From the NCBI GenBank assembly GCA_031274465.1, contig JAISQC010000256.1:1-20787 (forward strand): a stretch of DNA of 20,787 bases, given 5' to 3'. Under the pieces are notes generated by a model. That model saw only the letters and a list, made by a program, of their open reading frames with translations, was not told the origin of the DNA and searched no databases. The position numbers were made by a program, and so were the translations under genes. The stretch is from Synergistaceae bacterium. Lineage in GTDB: Bacteria > Synergistota > Synergistia > Synergistales > Synergistaceae. This document shows positions 1 through 8,000 of this stretch, one piece after another (the first letter of the stretch is position 1; each line of letters begins with the position of its first letter).

Positions 1-343
1 TAAGCGACCCGTTTGTGGAAACGGTGACTTTCATGCCAAGGAGGTTGGCTTCCTCCAGATAGCGGAAAAAATTTTCGCAGCACATCGGCTCTCCGCCCGA
101 AAAAAGAAGAGCTGGGACGGAGTTTGCGGATAAGAGCCTCAGAAATTCGCGCCCCGATTCCAGCGGAAACTCCCCGGACCCGCCAGCCGCCTCGGCGTAG
201 CAATGGCGGCAGGAGAGGTTGCACCTGCCGGTGAGATGCCAGACCACGACGGGAAACCGAAACTCGCGGCGTGGCGCGTACCTCAGCGAGTCTCCGGGAA
301 AAGAGCATTTATCGGGGAATAGAACGCGCGATATATTTATCAT
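1..343 (-). CDS. Radical SAM protein, partial (C-terminus beyond window)
   Basis: Only the first 114 codons are visible; the reading frame stays open to the window edge. The start is the ATG at 341-343, 14 bases after the rimI stop, with a GAGG about 12 bases upstream. The radical SAM iron-sulfur motif is clear: CNLSCRHC gives Cys41, Cys45 and Cys48 in CxxxCxxC spacing. It is followed by the SAM-binding FSGGEP motif near residues 80-84 and a VSTNGS strand. The phrase VVWHLTGRCNLSCRHCY resembles radical SAM proteins of the SPASM or heme-biosynthesis-like type, but the C-terminal domain that would decide this is outside the window, so the substrate cannot be named. It is the last visible gene of the long minus-strand run. 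Confidence 0.85.
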   Translation of the reverse strand, partial: MINISRVLFPDKCSFPGDSLRYAPRREFRFPVVVWHLTGRCNLSCRHCYAEAAGGSGEFPLESGREFLRLLSANSVPALLFSGGEPMCCENFFRYLEEANLLGMKVTVSTNGSL

Positions 344-357
344 GTGAAGGCAGCGCC

Positions 358-813
358 TCATAGCCTCAAGGGGAGGCGCGCGACCAAAATCAGCGCGTCC
401 TCTCCGTCGGCATAATACCCCTTGACCCTGGACGAATACGCAAAGCCCATGGAAGAGTAAAAATTTCGGGCTATCGAGTTGGAAGCCCTGACTTCAAGAC
501 ACATGCGACGGCATTCCCATTCCCGAGACACCTCGTCGAACGCGGCCATGAGCTGAAGCGCTATCCCATTGCGCCTGTACTCTGGCAGAACCGCCAAATT
601 CATCAAGTGAGCGGTCGATTCCACTCGTCCTAGAACGCCGTATCCCGCAATGACCCCCTTGACGGTCGCTTTCATGTATATGGCGTAGCCAGGCTCATTG
701 AGGTCGCGTTCGATCAGATGTTCCTCCCAAGGGATATCGAAACAGACTGCTTCTATTGCGACCAGAGATTTCAAATCTTCCGGAACGCAAAAATCTATAT
801 CGACTATCTGCAT
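358..813 (-). CDS. rimI: Ribosomal protein S18 alanine N-acetyltransferase-like GNAT
   Basis: A 151-residue GNAT-fold acetyltransferase, the usual RimI length. The acetyl-CoA-binding motif A is seen in LAVLPEYRRNGIALQLM (about residues 73-89). The RimI-type segment CLEVRASNSIARNFYSSMGF follows at about 105-124 and contains the conserved Glu, Asn and Tyr. RimI acetylates the N-terminal alanine of ribosomal protein S18; close paralogues have other protein or small-molecule substrates, so the exact substrate is inferred from family likeness. The gene sits 25 bases after purA and 14 bases before the radical SAM gene, probably in the same transcript. The Shine-Dalgarno is weak (AAGAG next to the start). 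No tsaB or tsaD partner is visible. Confidence 0.85.
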   Translation of the reverse strand: MQIVDIDFCVPEDLKSLVAIEAVCFDIPWEEHLIERDLNEPGYAIYMKATVKGVIAGYGVLGRVESTAHLMNLAVLPEYRRNGIALQLMAAFDEVSREWECRRMCLEVRASNSIARNFYSSMGFAYSSRVKGYYADGEDALILVARLPLRL

Positions 814-838
814 CTCTTGGCCGATGGCGGCTAGAGGG

Positions 839-2137
839 TCAAAAATCCCTGAAAATGGTGTCTTCCCTGTCTGGGCCGACTCCTATCAGCCCTATTTTGA
901 CCCCGCACGCCTCCTCGATGAATTTTACGTAGCTGCGGGCCGCAGCAGGCAGGTCTTCGAATTTGCGGCACTCGGAGATGTCCTCATCCCACGACGGCAA
1001 AGTCTCGTATATCGGCCTCGCGGATTCCAATGCCTGCGCCGAGTTTGGGAAGCGGTCCGTCACTGCGCCGTCCGTTTCGTAGGACGAGCAGACTTTGAGT
1101 TCGCCAAGCCCCGACAGGACATCCAGTTTGGTGAGGGCTATGACGTCCAGGCCGTTCACCATCACAGCGTAATTCAGCGCGACTATGTCGAGCCATCCGC
1201 AACGGCGCGGGCGGCCAGTGGTGACCCCGAACTCAGCGCCGTTCTTGCGCAGGAACTCGCCCGTCTCTTTGAGGTCTTCCGTAGGGAAAGGCCCTTCGCC
1301 GACTCGCGTGCAATATGCCTTGGCCACCCCTATCACGCGATCCACCCTGCAAGGGCCAACTGCGCCGCCTGTGCAGACCCCGCCTGCCACGCAGCTCGAG
1401 CTCGTGACGTACGGATACGTTCCGTGATCGACGTCGAGCAGGGTCCCCTGAGCCCCCTCGAACAATATTTTCTTGCCGTCTTTTATGGCAGAGGCTATCT
1501 CAAATGTCGAATCCCCCAAATAAGGCTCGATGAAACTGCCCCACGAGAGCGCTTTCTCGAACAGTTCGTCGAAATTAATCGGGGGTTCGCCGTATATCCG
1601 CTCAAGGATGAGGTTTTTTTCCTCGACGCTCGCCCGCAACTTTTTCTCGAGCAGTTTTGGCGCCACGATGTCCTCCGCCCTTATGCCGATGCGGTTGTAT
1701 TTATCGACATAACACGGGCCTATGCCCCTGCCTGTCGTGCCTATCGCGCCTGCGGCGCCGCGGGATTTTCTCGCGGCCTCTGAAAGAACGTCGAGTTTTT
1801 TGTGGTACGGCATCACGATATGCGCGCCGTTGCTCACGACAAGCCTTACGCCCGTAACGGATGGCGCCGGGTCGAGGCCCTTGATCTCCGATATGAGCTG
1901 CTCGGGGTCGAGCACCACGCCGTTTCCTATCACGCAGGTGCGGTTTGGATAGAGCATGCCGGACGGAAGAAGGTGAAACACGTGTTTCCTGCCGCCGACG
2001 ATGACGGTGTGCCCCGCGTTCGCGCCCCCCTGATATCGGACGACCACATCGACCTCGCGGGCGAGCGCGTCCACGACCCGCCCTTTGCCCTCATCTCCCC
2101 ACTGCGCTCCGATCAGCGCCTGCACTCTGTTTTCCAT
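839..2137 (-). CDS. purA: Adenylosuccinate synthetase
   Basis: Adenylosuccinate synthase joins IMP and aspartate using GTP, the first committed step from IMP to AMP, in the cytoplasm. At 432 residues it is the normal bacterial length. The N-terminal P-loop GAQWGDEGKG (residues 10-19) contains the catalytic Asp15. The GGANAGHT motif supplies the catalytic His43. IGTTGRGIGP, a FEGAQGTLLDVDHGTYPYVT-like segment and TTGRPRRCGW are all present. The start ATG (2135-2137) is preceded by AAAGGGG. It begins only 3 bases after the YibQ-like gene, which suggests co-transcription. The long open frames on the opposite strand are shadows of this gene. Confidence 0.98.
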   Translation of the reverse strand: MENRVQALIGAQWGDEGKGRVVDALAREVDVVVRYQGGANAGHTVIVGGRKHVFHLLPSGMLYPNRTCVIGNGVVLDPEQLISEIKGLDPAPSVTGVRLVVSNGAHIVMPYHKKLDVLSEAARKSRGAAGAIGTTGRGIGPCYVDKYNRIGIRAEDIVAPKLLEKKLRASVEEKNLILERIYGEPPINFDELFEKALSWGSFIEPYLGDSTFEIASAIKDGKKILFEGAQGTLLDVDHGTYPYVTSSSCVAGGVCTGGAVGPCRVDRVIGVAKAYCTRVGEGPFPTEDLKETGEFLRKNGAEFGVTTGRPRRCGWLDIVALNYAVMVNGLDVIALTKLDVLSGLGELKVCSSYETDGAVTDRFPNSAQALESARPIYETLPSWDEDISECRKFEDLPAAARSYVKFIEEACGVKIGLIGVGPDREDTIFRDF

Positions 2138-2140
2138 ACT

Positions 2141-3007
2141 TCAATCCCCTTTCGCGGAATCTGCCAATTGCGGCAGAGTTATGAGCATTACGCCCGATTT
2201 GTGCATTCCGTCTTCGACGTCGAGAGCCAGCCTCTCAAGGCACGCCACAGTTTCGGGCCGCAAGTGGCATATGGCTACGGCACTGCCTTTTTTTCGCGCG
2301 CCTTCCATGGCGGCCATGGTCGTCTGGAAAATCTTGCCGCGGTCCGACGCGTTGTCTAAAAAATGGGAATTTTTCGCGGCGCCAAGCCCTTTTGCCACAG
2401 CGACGTCGTAAGCTACGCTCTTGGGCGATGTCCTGCTGTCCATAAAAAACATTTCCCTCTCGGCCAAAAGTTCCATCACATGTCCCATCAATTCAGCATC
2501 CGCCGTGGCTTTAGAACCCCTGTGGTTGTTGACGCCGTACGCCCCTTCGAGCGAATCGAGCAACGGAACCATCGCGTCGCGCACATCGCCCCTGCCCATG
2601 CCGACCCCTACATGATAGCGCCCTCCGCTTCCAGCCTCGCCGTCAGGATCGCCCTCGGCCTGCATCGGCACATGCACGAGAAATGGGACTCCATGCCCTC
2701 TCAGCAGTTCGGCTGTAGCTACGCTGTATTTTATATTTGGAATTATCGCCCAAGTCATCGGCAAATCAAGCGAAATAACGCGCCTTGCAAGCTCGAGGCT
2801 GCCGCCGCAGTCATCCAGGACAAGGGCGAGCGCCGGGCAGTCCCCTTCCAACGCAGTTTCCTCCGGGCGTGGACCCGCGCCCCAAGAGCCCCCGTCCCGA
2901 AACGCCAAGCCGATACCGGCTAAAGCCGCTCCCGCCACGCCCCACATGAAAACCACGACGACAGACGCTACTGCATACGCGCGTCGCGCGCGCAGCCCAA
3001 CGGGCAT
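2141..3007 (-). CDS. Divergent polysaccharide deacetylase family protein (YibQ-like)
   Basis: A 288-residue protein of the divergent polysaccharide deacetylase family (DUF610, YibQ). An N-terminal hydrophobic segment (about residues 10-32) suggests a signal anchor, so the enzyme domain is likely periplasmic. Family motifs seen are LALVLDDCGG at the start of the NodB-like barrel, PMTWAIIPN, FLVHVPMQAEGD, NNHRGSKATAD and MFFMDSRTSPKS. The family is presumed to act on carbohydrate, perhaps a peptidoglycan-related glycan, but no substrate is established. I chose ATG 3005-3007 because GGTGAT lies 7 bases before it; a GTG at 3017-3019 would add four residues and has a poorer ribosome site. Its position after the envC and S41 protease genes supports a role in envelope remodelling. 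Confidence 0.85.
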   Translation of the reverse strand: MPVGLRARRAYAVASVVVVFMWGVAGAALAGIGLAFRDGGSWGAGPRPEETALEGDCPALALVLDDCGGSLELARRVISLDLPMTWAIIPNIKYSVATAELLRGHGVPFLVHVPMQAEGDPDGEAGSGGRYHVGVGMGRGDVRDAMVPLLDSLEGAYGVNNHRGSKATADAELMGHVMELLAEREMFFMDSRTSPKSVAYDVAVAKGLGAAKNSHFLDNASDRGKIFQTTMAAMEGARKKGSAVAICHLRPETVACLERLALDVEDGMHKSGVMLITLPQLADSAKGD

Positions 3008-3040
3008 CGCATAAATCACCGGCCTGAAATTACTGGCTTG

Positions 3041-4234
3041 CTATTTCAGCGGCGCCAAAAGGACGTTTTTCATGACGCCGAGCGCTTTTTGGAGCTGCTT
3101 GTCCTCGGACGTCGCTTGAGTATATTCGCCCTCCACGACGTAGTCGGGGACGAGCCCCTTGTGATCTATTATGGTTCCGAGCGGGGTCGCGTAACGCGCT
3201 ATTGAAATATACATTCCCGCTTTGTCAGGCAGGGGGAAAAGCGATTGCACGGACCCCTTGCCATAGCTTTTCGTCCCGACCAGAGGAGCCCGCTTGTGAT
3301 CCTGCACCGCCCCCGCCACGATCTCCGACGCGCTGGCGCTGCCCTCGTTGATCAGCACCACGAGGGGGAGGCCAGTGGCAAGGCCCCGGTCGGCGTAAAG
3401 CGACTCGTCGTAACGGGATACGCGCCTCTTGAGGCTGACGACCAGATCTCCGTCGAGAAACAGAGAAGCCACGTCTACAGCCACGTTGAGCAGGCCTCCG
3501 GGGTTGTTTCTCACGTCGAGCACGATCCCGTCCGCCTTGTTGCTCTCGGCCAAAGCAATGGCGTCGGACAATTCCGAGGCGCTTTTCTGATGGAAGTTGT
3601 TGAGCTTGATGTACGCTACGTTGCCCATCATCTCGGAACGCACCGTCTTTATGTTTATTATCTCCCGAACCATCTCGAAGGACTTCAGCTCGTCTTCCCC
3701 CGAACGCCTCATCCATACCGTCACGGAAGTGTTGGGGCTGCCTCTCAGTATCTTCACCACGTCGTTTTGGTTCATTCCCACGACGACTTCGTCGTCGATT
3801 TTGACAATTTCGTCGAGCGGCTTGACGCCAGCCCTTTCAGCCGGGGTGCCCTCGATCGGGCTGATCACGAGGATTTTGCCGTCGCGCTGGCCGATGTACA
3901 TCCCCAGGCCGCCATACTCGCCCTCCATTTCCATGCTCTCCTCTTTGAGCTGGTCCGGATCGACAAACCTCGTGTACGGGTCGTCTATCGCCGCAACCAT
4001 CCCCTTCAAGGACCCATAGAACAATTTTTCCTCGTCGGGGAGTTTTTCGTCATCGATGAAAAATGCTTCGAGGTTGTTCCTGACCTGCCTCATCGTCATC
4101 AAATTATGCTGAGAGAATGGAAGCAGCCTGGCCCATTCGCCGCCAAGATCCGAAGCTACGGCTGTCATTATCGCGCTTACGGTGAAACCGCCTATGAAAA
4201 CACCCAGCAGAACGTCTCTGAATCGTTTAAACAT
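3041..4234 (-). CDS. S41 family C-terminal processing protease
   Basis: A carboxyl-terminal processing protease (CtpA/Prc type) of 397 residues. It has an N-terminal membrane segment (about 8-27), a linker helix region, a PDZ domain at about 105-190 (YGGLGMYI, GTPAERAGVKPLDEIVKIDD) and the S41 peptidase core. The Ser-Lys dyad is visible: Ser301 in NEGSASASEI and Lys326 in SYGKGSVQ. LDVRNNPGGLL is the conserved core strand. Such proteases trim or degrade periplasmic proteins, often peptidoglycan hydrolases and their regulators. Here it lies 53 bases after the EnvC-type gene, so control of that hydrolase is an attractive inference. The start ATG 4232-4234 has GAGGGTGG upstream. Confidence 0.95.
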   Translation of the reverse strand: MFKRFRDVLLGVFIGGFTVSAIMTAVASDLGGEWARLLPFSQHNLMTMRQVRNNLEAFFIDDEKLPDEEKLFYGSLKGMVAAIDDPYTRFVDPDQLKEESMEMEGEYGGLGMYIGQRDGKILVISPIEGTPAERAGVKPLDEIVKIDDEVVVGMNQNDVVKILRGSPNTSVTVWMRRSGEDELKSFEMVREIINIKTVRSEMMGNVAYIKLNNFHQKSASELSDAIALAESNKADGIVLDVRNNPGGLLNVAVDVASLFLDGDLVVSLKRRVSRYDESLYADRGLATGLPLVVLINEGSASASEIVAGAVQDHKRAPLVGTKSYGKGSVQSLFPLPDKAGMYISIARYATPLGTIIDHKGLVPDYVVEGEYTQATSEDKQLQKALGVMKNVLLAPLK

Positions 4235-4287
4235 CCGCCACCCTCGACTTTCAAAAATCTAAAAATAATTTTATGGCCAATTACCGA

Positions 4288-5502
4288 CTACTGAAGATAT
4301 TTCATGGGATCCGTAGTATTTCCGTTCACCCTCACCTCGAAATGCAGATGGTTGCCCGTCGCCACTCCGGTGGAGCCGACTCGGCCGACCTTGTCGCCGG
4401 TCTTGACCTTGGCGTTTTCCACAGTGTCTATGCCCGAAAGGTGCGCGTATACCGTAGTCAGGTCTCCGCCGTGGTCAAGTATGACCACCTGGCCGTATCC
4501 TCTGAGCCATCCGGTGTACAGGACTTCCCCGTCGGATGCGGCCCTCACCGCGTCGCCCCTGTTGCCGTCAATGTCGATCCCCGTGTGCGTGGCTTTCGTC
4601 TTGAACACGGGATGAACCCTGGTCCCGTATGGGCTGGTTATCTTGCCCCTCAGCGGCCACGCAAGCTTGCCTCCCTTGTAATACCTCGGGGTCGATCCCG
4701 TTTTGCCGGCCTGCTGTTGCCTCTTTTTCTGCGCGAGCAGGTCGTTGACCTTTCCCTTGAGTTCGTTGGATGCCTTGAGCAGCTCGTTCTGTTCCGCCTG
4801 GAACGTGTCTTTGTCCTTGCGGACCTGCTGCAGCAGCTTGTTTCTCTCATTCGACGTGCGCTGTATGGTCGATTTTTGTTTTTCAAGCTCCTTGTTTCTG
4901 GCGTCCAGCTCGCGCCTCTGTTTTTCAAGTTCCGCTTTCGCCTTGTCGAACGTGTTCTTCTCCGCTATCAGGTTCGTTATGAGCGTCTTGTCCTGCTCTG
5001 CTATGCGCGTTAGCAGGTAGGAAGTGGACAGGGCTTCCTGCGTCCCGCTTGCCGACATGAACAGGCTGAATTCGGCTGCCCCCCCGTATTTATACACGGC
5101 AACCATCCGCTCTTTCAAGAGTTTTTTTGCCCGTTCGATGCGAAGCTCCGTCTCCTGAATCCTCGCCGTCGTATCAACAAGCTTGTTCGAGACCTGCGCA
5201 CGTTTCAGCTCGGTGACGTTCAGCCTCTGCTCGGCCTCGGCAAGCTGGTTGCTCAGCTTCGATATGTCGTTTATCGCCTTCTCCTCTTTTTTCTTCGCGT
5301 CCTTCAGCCTGTCGTCGTTCTTTTTAATCTCCCGCTTCATTTCGTCGAGGCGTTTTTGCTGATTTGCCAGCTCCTTCTCGAGGTCGCTGTTAGAAGCAGG
5401 CGCCGCGAGCGACGCCGTCCCAAGGCACGCGCAGCACGCAGCCGCGATCAAAAACGCGCACGCAAGCTTATATAACCCCCTCCTGTTTTTCTCACACACC
5501 AT
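4288..5502 (-). CDS. envC: EnvC-type M23 peptidase, partner of FtsEX
   Basis: A 404-residue secreted protein with a signal peptide (hydrophobic about 11-33, ending near SLAAPA). A long charged coiled coil follows (about 38-265), then a LytM/M23 domain (about 280-404). The order and the adjacent ftsEX match EnvC, which is recruited by FtsX to control septal peptidoglycan cleavage. Unlike E. coli EnvC, whose LytM domain has lost its zinc site, this copy keeps the complete set: His306 and Asp310 in HTGID, His354 in YAHLS, and His385 and His387 in HLH. It may therefore cut peptidoglycan directly. AGGAGG precedes ATG 5500-5502. It lies 32 bases after ftsX. The symbol is by analogy of architecture and context. 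Confidence 0.9.
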   Translation of the reverse strand: MVCEKNRRGLYKLACAFLIAAACCACLGTASLAAPASNSDLEKELANQQKRLDEMKREIKKNDDRLKDAKKKEEKAINDISKLSNQLAEAEQRLNVTELKRAQVSNKLVDTTARIQETELRIERAKKLLKERMVAVYKYGGAAEFSLFMSASGTQEALSTSYLLTRIAEQDKTLITNLIAEKNTFDKAKAELEKQRRELDARNKELEKQKSTIQRTSNERNKLLQQVRKDKDTFQAEQNELLKASNELKGKVNDLLAQKKRQQQAGKTGSTPRYYKGGKLAWPLRGKITSPYGTRVHPVFKTKATHTGIDIDGNRGDAVRAASDGEVLYTGWLRGYGQVVILDHGGDLTTVYAHLSGIDTVENAKVKTGDKVGRVGSTGVATGNHLHFEVRVNGNTTDPMKYLQ

Positions 5503-5534
5503 GACTCATCTCCTCCTATGGCCGACACCAAATT

Positions 5535-6419
5535 TTACAGGGGCTTCATAGCCCTCCTCGTGAACGTCTCCACCGCCATCAGGCTGGCAATTAGGCTGAC
5601 CGTGGCGCCAGCCCCGACCAATATCAGCCCGAGTTGCAGCACAACGCTGTTTCTTTCGAGAAAGGGCAAAAAAGGCATCAGGTCCTTCAGCCTGGAGATG
5701 ATGCCGTTATAGCTCAACGCCAGAAACGCGCTCGCGCCAAAGGAACCCACTCCGCCCAAAATGACGCCCTGCAGCACGAACGGCATCGCAACGAACGTGG
5801 GGGTCGCCCCGACCATGAGCATTATCCCTATCTCCTCCTCCTTGGAGTATACGGCGATGCGGATCGTGTTGAACAGCACCACCGCGCTCGCCGTGATCGC
5901 CACGAACAGCATGGCGAGGGAGAACTGCCCGGCGAACCTCGAAAATTTCGCGAGTTTTTCGGCCAGTTTGCCAGCGTATACAATGTCATTTATCAACGGT
6001 ATTGCTGACAGCGCCGTCACGACCGACTCCACGCTGTCCGCCCTGTCTATGGATATTTCAAGGCTCGAGGGAAGGGGGTTGTCGCCAAGCAGCGTGAGGA
6101 CATCCGCCCGGTCGGGCAGGCGCTGCTTCAAGCGCTCCAAAGCCATCTCCTGGGTTATTATTACCACTCTCGTGACGTGGTTCACTGCTGCCACCGCGCG
6201 GGCCGCGTCCTCGTAATTCGCGTTGGGCGAGAGGTACGCCTGAATAGACAGCTCGCCTTCAAGCACGTTGACTATATGCCTGGTGTTCAGGACCAGCAGA
6301 ACCGACGCCCCTATCAGGTAAAAAACCGCCATAGACGTTATCACAGTGAGGAATGCCAGGCCCCAGTGCCTCATTATGAGGCGGGTGCCGTCTCGCAAGG
6401 CGTATTTAAAGCTCCCCAT
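5535..6419 (-). CDS. ftsX: Cell division permease FtsX
   Basis: A 294-residue membrane subunit of the FtsEX ABC system, which couples ATP hydrolysis to activation of peptidoglycan hydrolases at the septum. It has an N-terminal cytoplasmic stretch, a first transmembrane segment (about 17-40) and an extracytoplasmic loop (about 45-165) that would bind EnvC. Three further membrane segments follow, including FSLAMLFVAITASAVVLFNT and the GVILGGVGSFGASAFLAL region. EEEIGIMLMVGAT is the typical FtsX cytoplasmic coupling motif. The ATG at 6417-6419 lies inside the end of ftsE (14-base overlap), with GGAAGG about 10 bases upstream. That overlap implies coupled translation of the two subunits. Confidence 0.95.
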   Translation of the reverse strand: MGSFKYALRDGTRLIMRHWGLAFLTVITSMAVFYLIGASVLLVLNTRHIVNVLEGELSIQAYLSPNANYEDAARAVAAVNHVTRVVIITQEMALERLKQRLPDRADVLTLLGDNPLPSSLEISIDRADSVESVVTALSAIPLINDIVYAGKLAEKLAKFSRFAGQFSLAMLFVAITASAVVLFNTIRIAVYSKEEEIGIMLMVGATPTFVAMPFVLQGVILGGVGSFGASAFLALSYNGIISRLKDLMPFLPFLERNSVVLQLGLILVGAGATVSLIASLMAVETFTRRAMKPL

Positions 6420-7101
6420 CGAGATTATACCTTCCCCTCTTCTCGTCCCTCACAACCCGGCCCGACCTTATTCCGACGACGCGCTGCCTGAAAGCGTCCA
6501 CCAGGTATTGATTGTGCGTCGCCATTATCACCGTCGTTCCGAGCGCGTTTATCGACATTATGAGCTGCATTATCTCCTCTGCGGTGTGGAGGTCCAGATT
6601 GCCGGTAGGCTCGTCCGCCAGCAGCACGGACGGGGAGTTCACTATGGCCCGGGCCACAGCTACGCGCTGCTGTTCACCGCCCGAAAGCTGGGGAGGATAG
6701 AGAAAACGCCTGCGCCAGAGGTTCACCTGGTCGAGTATCTCGCCAGTCCGCTCGTTGACCTCTCTGGGGGGCGCCCCGAGGACCTCCAGCACGAAAGCCA
6801 CGTTCTCGAAGACGTTGAGGTGCGGGAGGAGGCAAAAATCCTGAAATATGATCCCTATGTCCCTTCTGAAAATGGACAAGTCCACGCGGCTTATCTTGCG
6901 CAGGGAAAACGAGCCGACAGTTATCTGCCCGCGAGTCGGGGCGACTTCCCTGGTTATGCAGCGGAGCAGCGTCGTCTTTCCGGATCCGGTCGGCCCCACC
7001 AGATAAACGAACTCACCCTTCGGTATCTCCAGATACACATCTTCGAGCGCTGTTATGTCAGGGTAAAATACCTTGCTCACCCCAGAAAAACGAATATCCA
7101 T
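6406..7101 (-). CDS. ftsE: Cell division ATP-binding protein FtsE
   Basis: A 231-residue ABC ATPase, the usual FtsE length. Walker A is GPTGSGKTT (about residues 35-43), the signature is LSGGEQQRVAVARA, and Walker B is VLLADEPTGNLD. It is the nucleotide-binding partner of FtsX. The open frame extends 54 codons further upstream, but those residues have no family likeness and overlap the preceding gene in another frame. The ATG at 7099-7101 (MDIRFSGVSKVFY) starts exactly at the ABC domain and has a strong AGGAGG at 7107-7112. That ribosome site is encoded within the last Arg codons of the transketolase-like gene upstream, so ftsE translation is probably coupled to it. Confidence 0.97.
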   Translation of the reverse strand: MDIRFSGVSKVFYPDITALEDVYLEIPKGEFVYLVGPTGSGKTTLLRCITREVAPTRGQITVGSFSLRKISRVDLSIFRRDIGIIFQDFCLLPHLNVFENVAFVLEVLGAPPREVNERTGEILDQVNLWRRRFLYPPQLSGGEQQRVAVARAIVNSPSVLLADEPTGNLDLHTAEEIMQLIMSINALGTTVIMATHNQYLVDAFRQRVVGIRSGRVVRDEKRGRYNLDGEL

Positions 7102-7103
7102 AG

Positions 7104-8000
7104 CTACCTCCTGCGTATTGCCCACACCTGAAGCACGTTGTGCACGATCTCCCTGTGCGTCAGGCCGTAATATTCCCGCAATTCCTCCCCAGTCCCGCTC
7201 TGCCCGAAACGGTCTTCCACCGACACGCTCCGCACCGGAACGGGATATTCGCGGCATATGCACTCGGCGGCGGCGCTGAAGAGACCGCCGGCGGCTGCGT
7301 GCTTTTCAGCCACCACGCAACACCCGGTCCGCCTCACCGACGCCAGAAGCGTCCGCTCAGGGAAAGGTTTTATGCTATAGCAGTCGATTACATCCGCGCA
7401 AATCCCCTGAGACAGCAAGGCATCCTTCGCGGCGAGGGCTTCGGAAACCATAACCCCCGTGGCGCATATAGTCACTCCGTCTCCCTCCGACAGCAGCCTC
7501 GCGCTTCCAATGCCGAAATCGGAATCCTCAGGCCCATAGATGTCGCCGGACGCGGCGTTGCTGAGCCTCATATATGCCGGGCCCTCCGGCAAGGAGGCGA
7601 GCGAATGGGTCAAAACATAAGCGCTCCTGCTGTCGGATGGGGATAGAACGACCATTCCCGGCAACAGCCTCATCAGCGCAAAATCCTCGTTCATCTGCAT
7701 CGCGGCCCCCTCGCGGTCCAAGGCCGGCCCATCGTGGATGGAGGACAATGCCACTTTCAGATTCGGAATGGCGATGGACGTCCTTATCTGTTCGTAGCAG
7801 CGAGCTATAAAAATGGGGTCGAATTCGCTGGAAACGAATACCCTCTTGCCCCCGAGCGCCAAACCCGCCGCTCTCAGCATGACATCCTGCATCGCGGCCC
7901 CCTCGCGGCGCTTCGGAAAAATCACGCCGCTGCCCTCCTCCGCAATTTCCGCCAGCGCGTCCGAAAAACCGCGGCAGCTGCACTTTCCGTCTGGATTCAT
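7104..8000 (-). CDS. Transketolase C-terminal-half-like protein, catalytic residues replaced
   Basis: A 298-residue protein matching the pyrimidine-binding and C-terminal domains of split transketolases. Fold landmarks are present: AAGLALGGK, EQIRTSIAIPNLKVAL, LMRLLPGMVVLSP, YMRLSN, ATGVMVSEALAAKDAL and the terminal EDRFGQSGTGEEL. The usual GIAEQNM loop, whose Glu activates thiamine diphosphate (yeast Glu418), reads GAAMQDVM here, with Met37 at the Glu position. The GEDGxTHQ loop reads DREGAAMQ, with Met101 in place of the substrate-binding His (yeast His481). His89 and Arg144 survive. The ATG at 7998-8000 overlaps the N-terminal-half gene by four bases (ATGA), as expected for two subunits of one complex. 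The reading frame is intact, so it is probably maintained but not an ordinary transketolase. Confidence 0.85.
   Translation of the reverse strand: MNPDGKCSCRGFSDALAEIAEEGSGVIFPKRREGAAMQDVMLRAAGLALGGKRVFVSSEFDPIFIARCYEQIRTSIAIPNLKVALSSIHDGPALDREGAAMQMNEDFALMRLLPGMVVLSPSDSRSAYVLTHSLASLPEGPAYMRLSNAASGDIYGPEDSDFGIGSARLLSEGDGVTICATGVMVSEALAAKDALLSQGICADVIDCYSIKPFPERTLLASVRRTGCCVVAEKHAAAGGLFSAAAECICREYPVPVRSVSVEDRFGQSGTGEELREYYGLTHREIVHNVLQVWAIRRR

Noticed and set aside
698..1783. 361-codon open frame on the plus strand
   Set aside because: It is antisense to purA and rimI, whose proteins match known families over full length. The frame has no recognisable domain and is a by-product of GC-rich codon use.
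3245..4294. 349-codon plus-strand open frame opposite the S41 protease
   Set aside because: It is a shadow of the protease gene; no ribosome site or family likeness.
7102..7263. 54-codon N-terminal extension of FtsE
   Set aside because: It overlaps the transketolase-like gene in another frame, has no ABC likeness, and the internal ATG at 7101 has a perfect AGGAGG.
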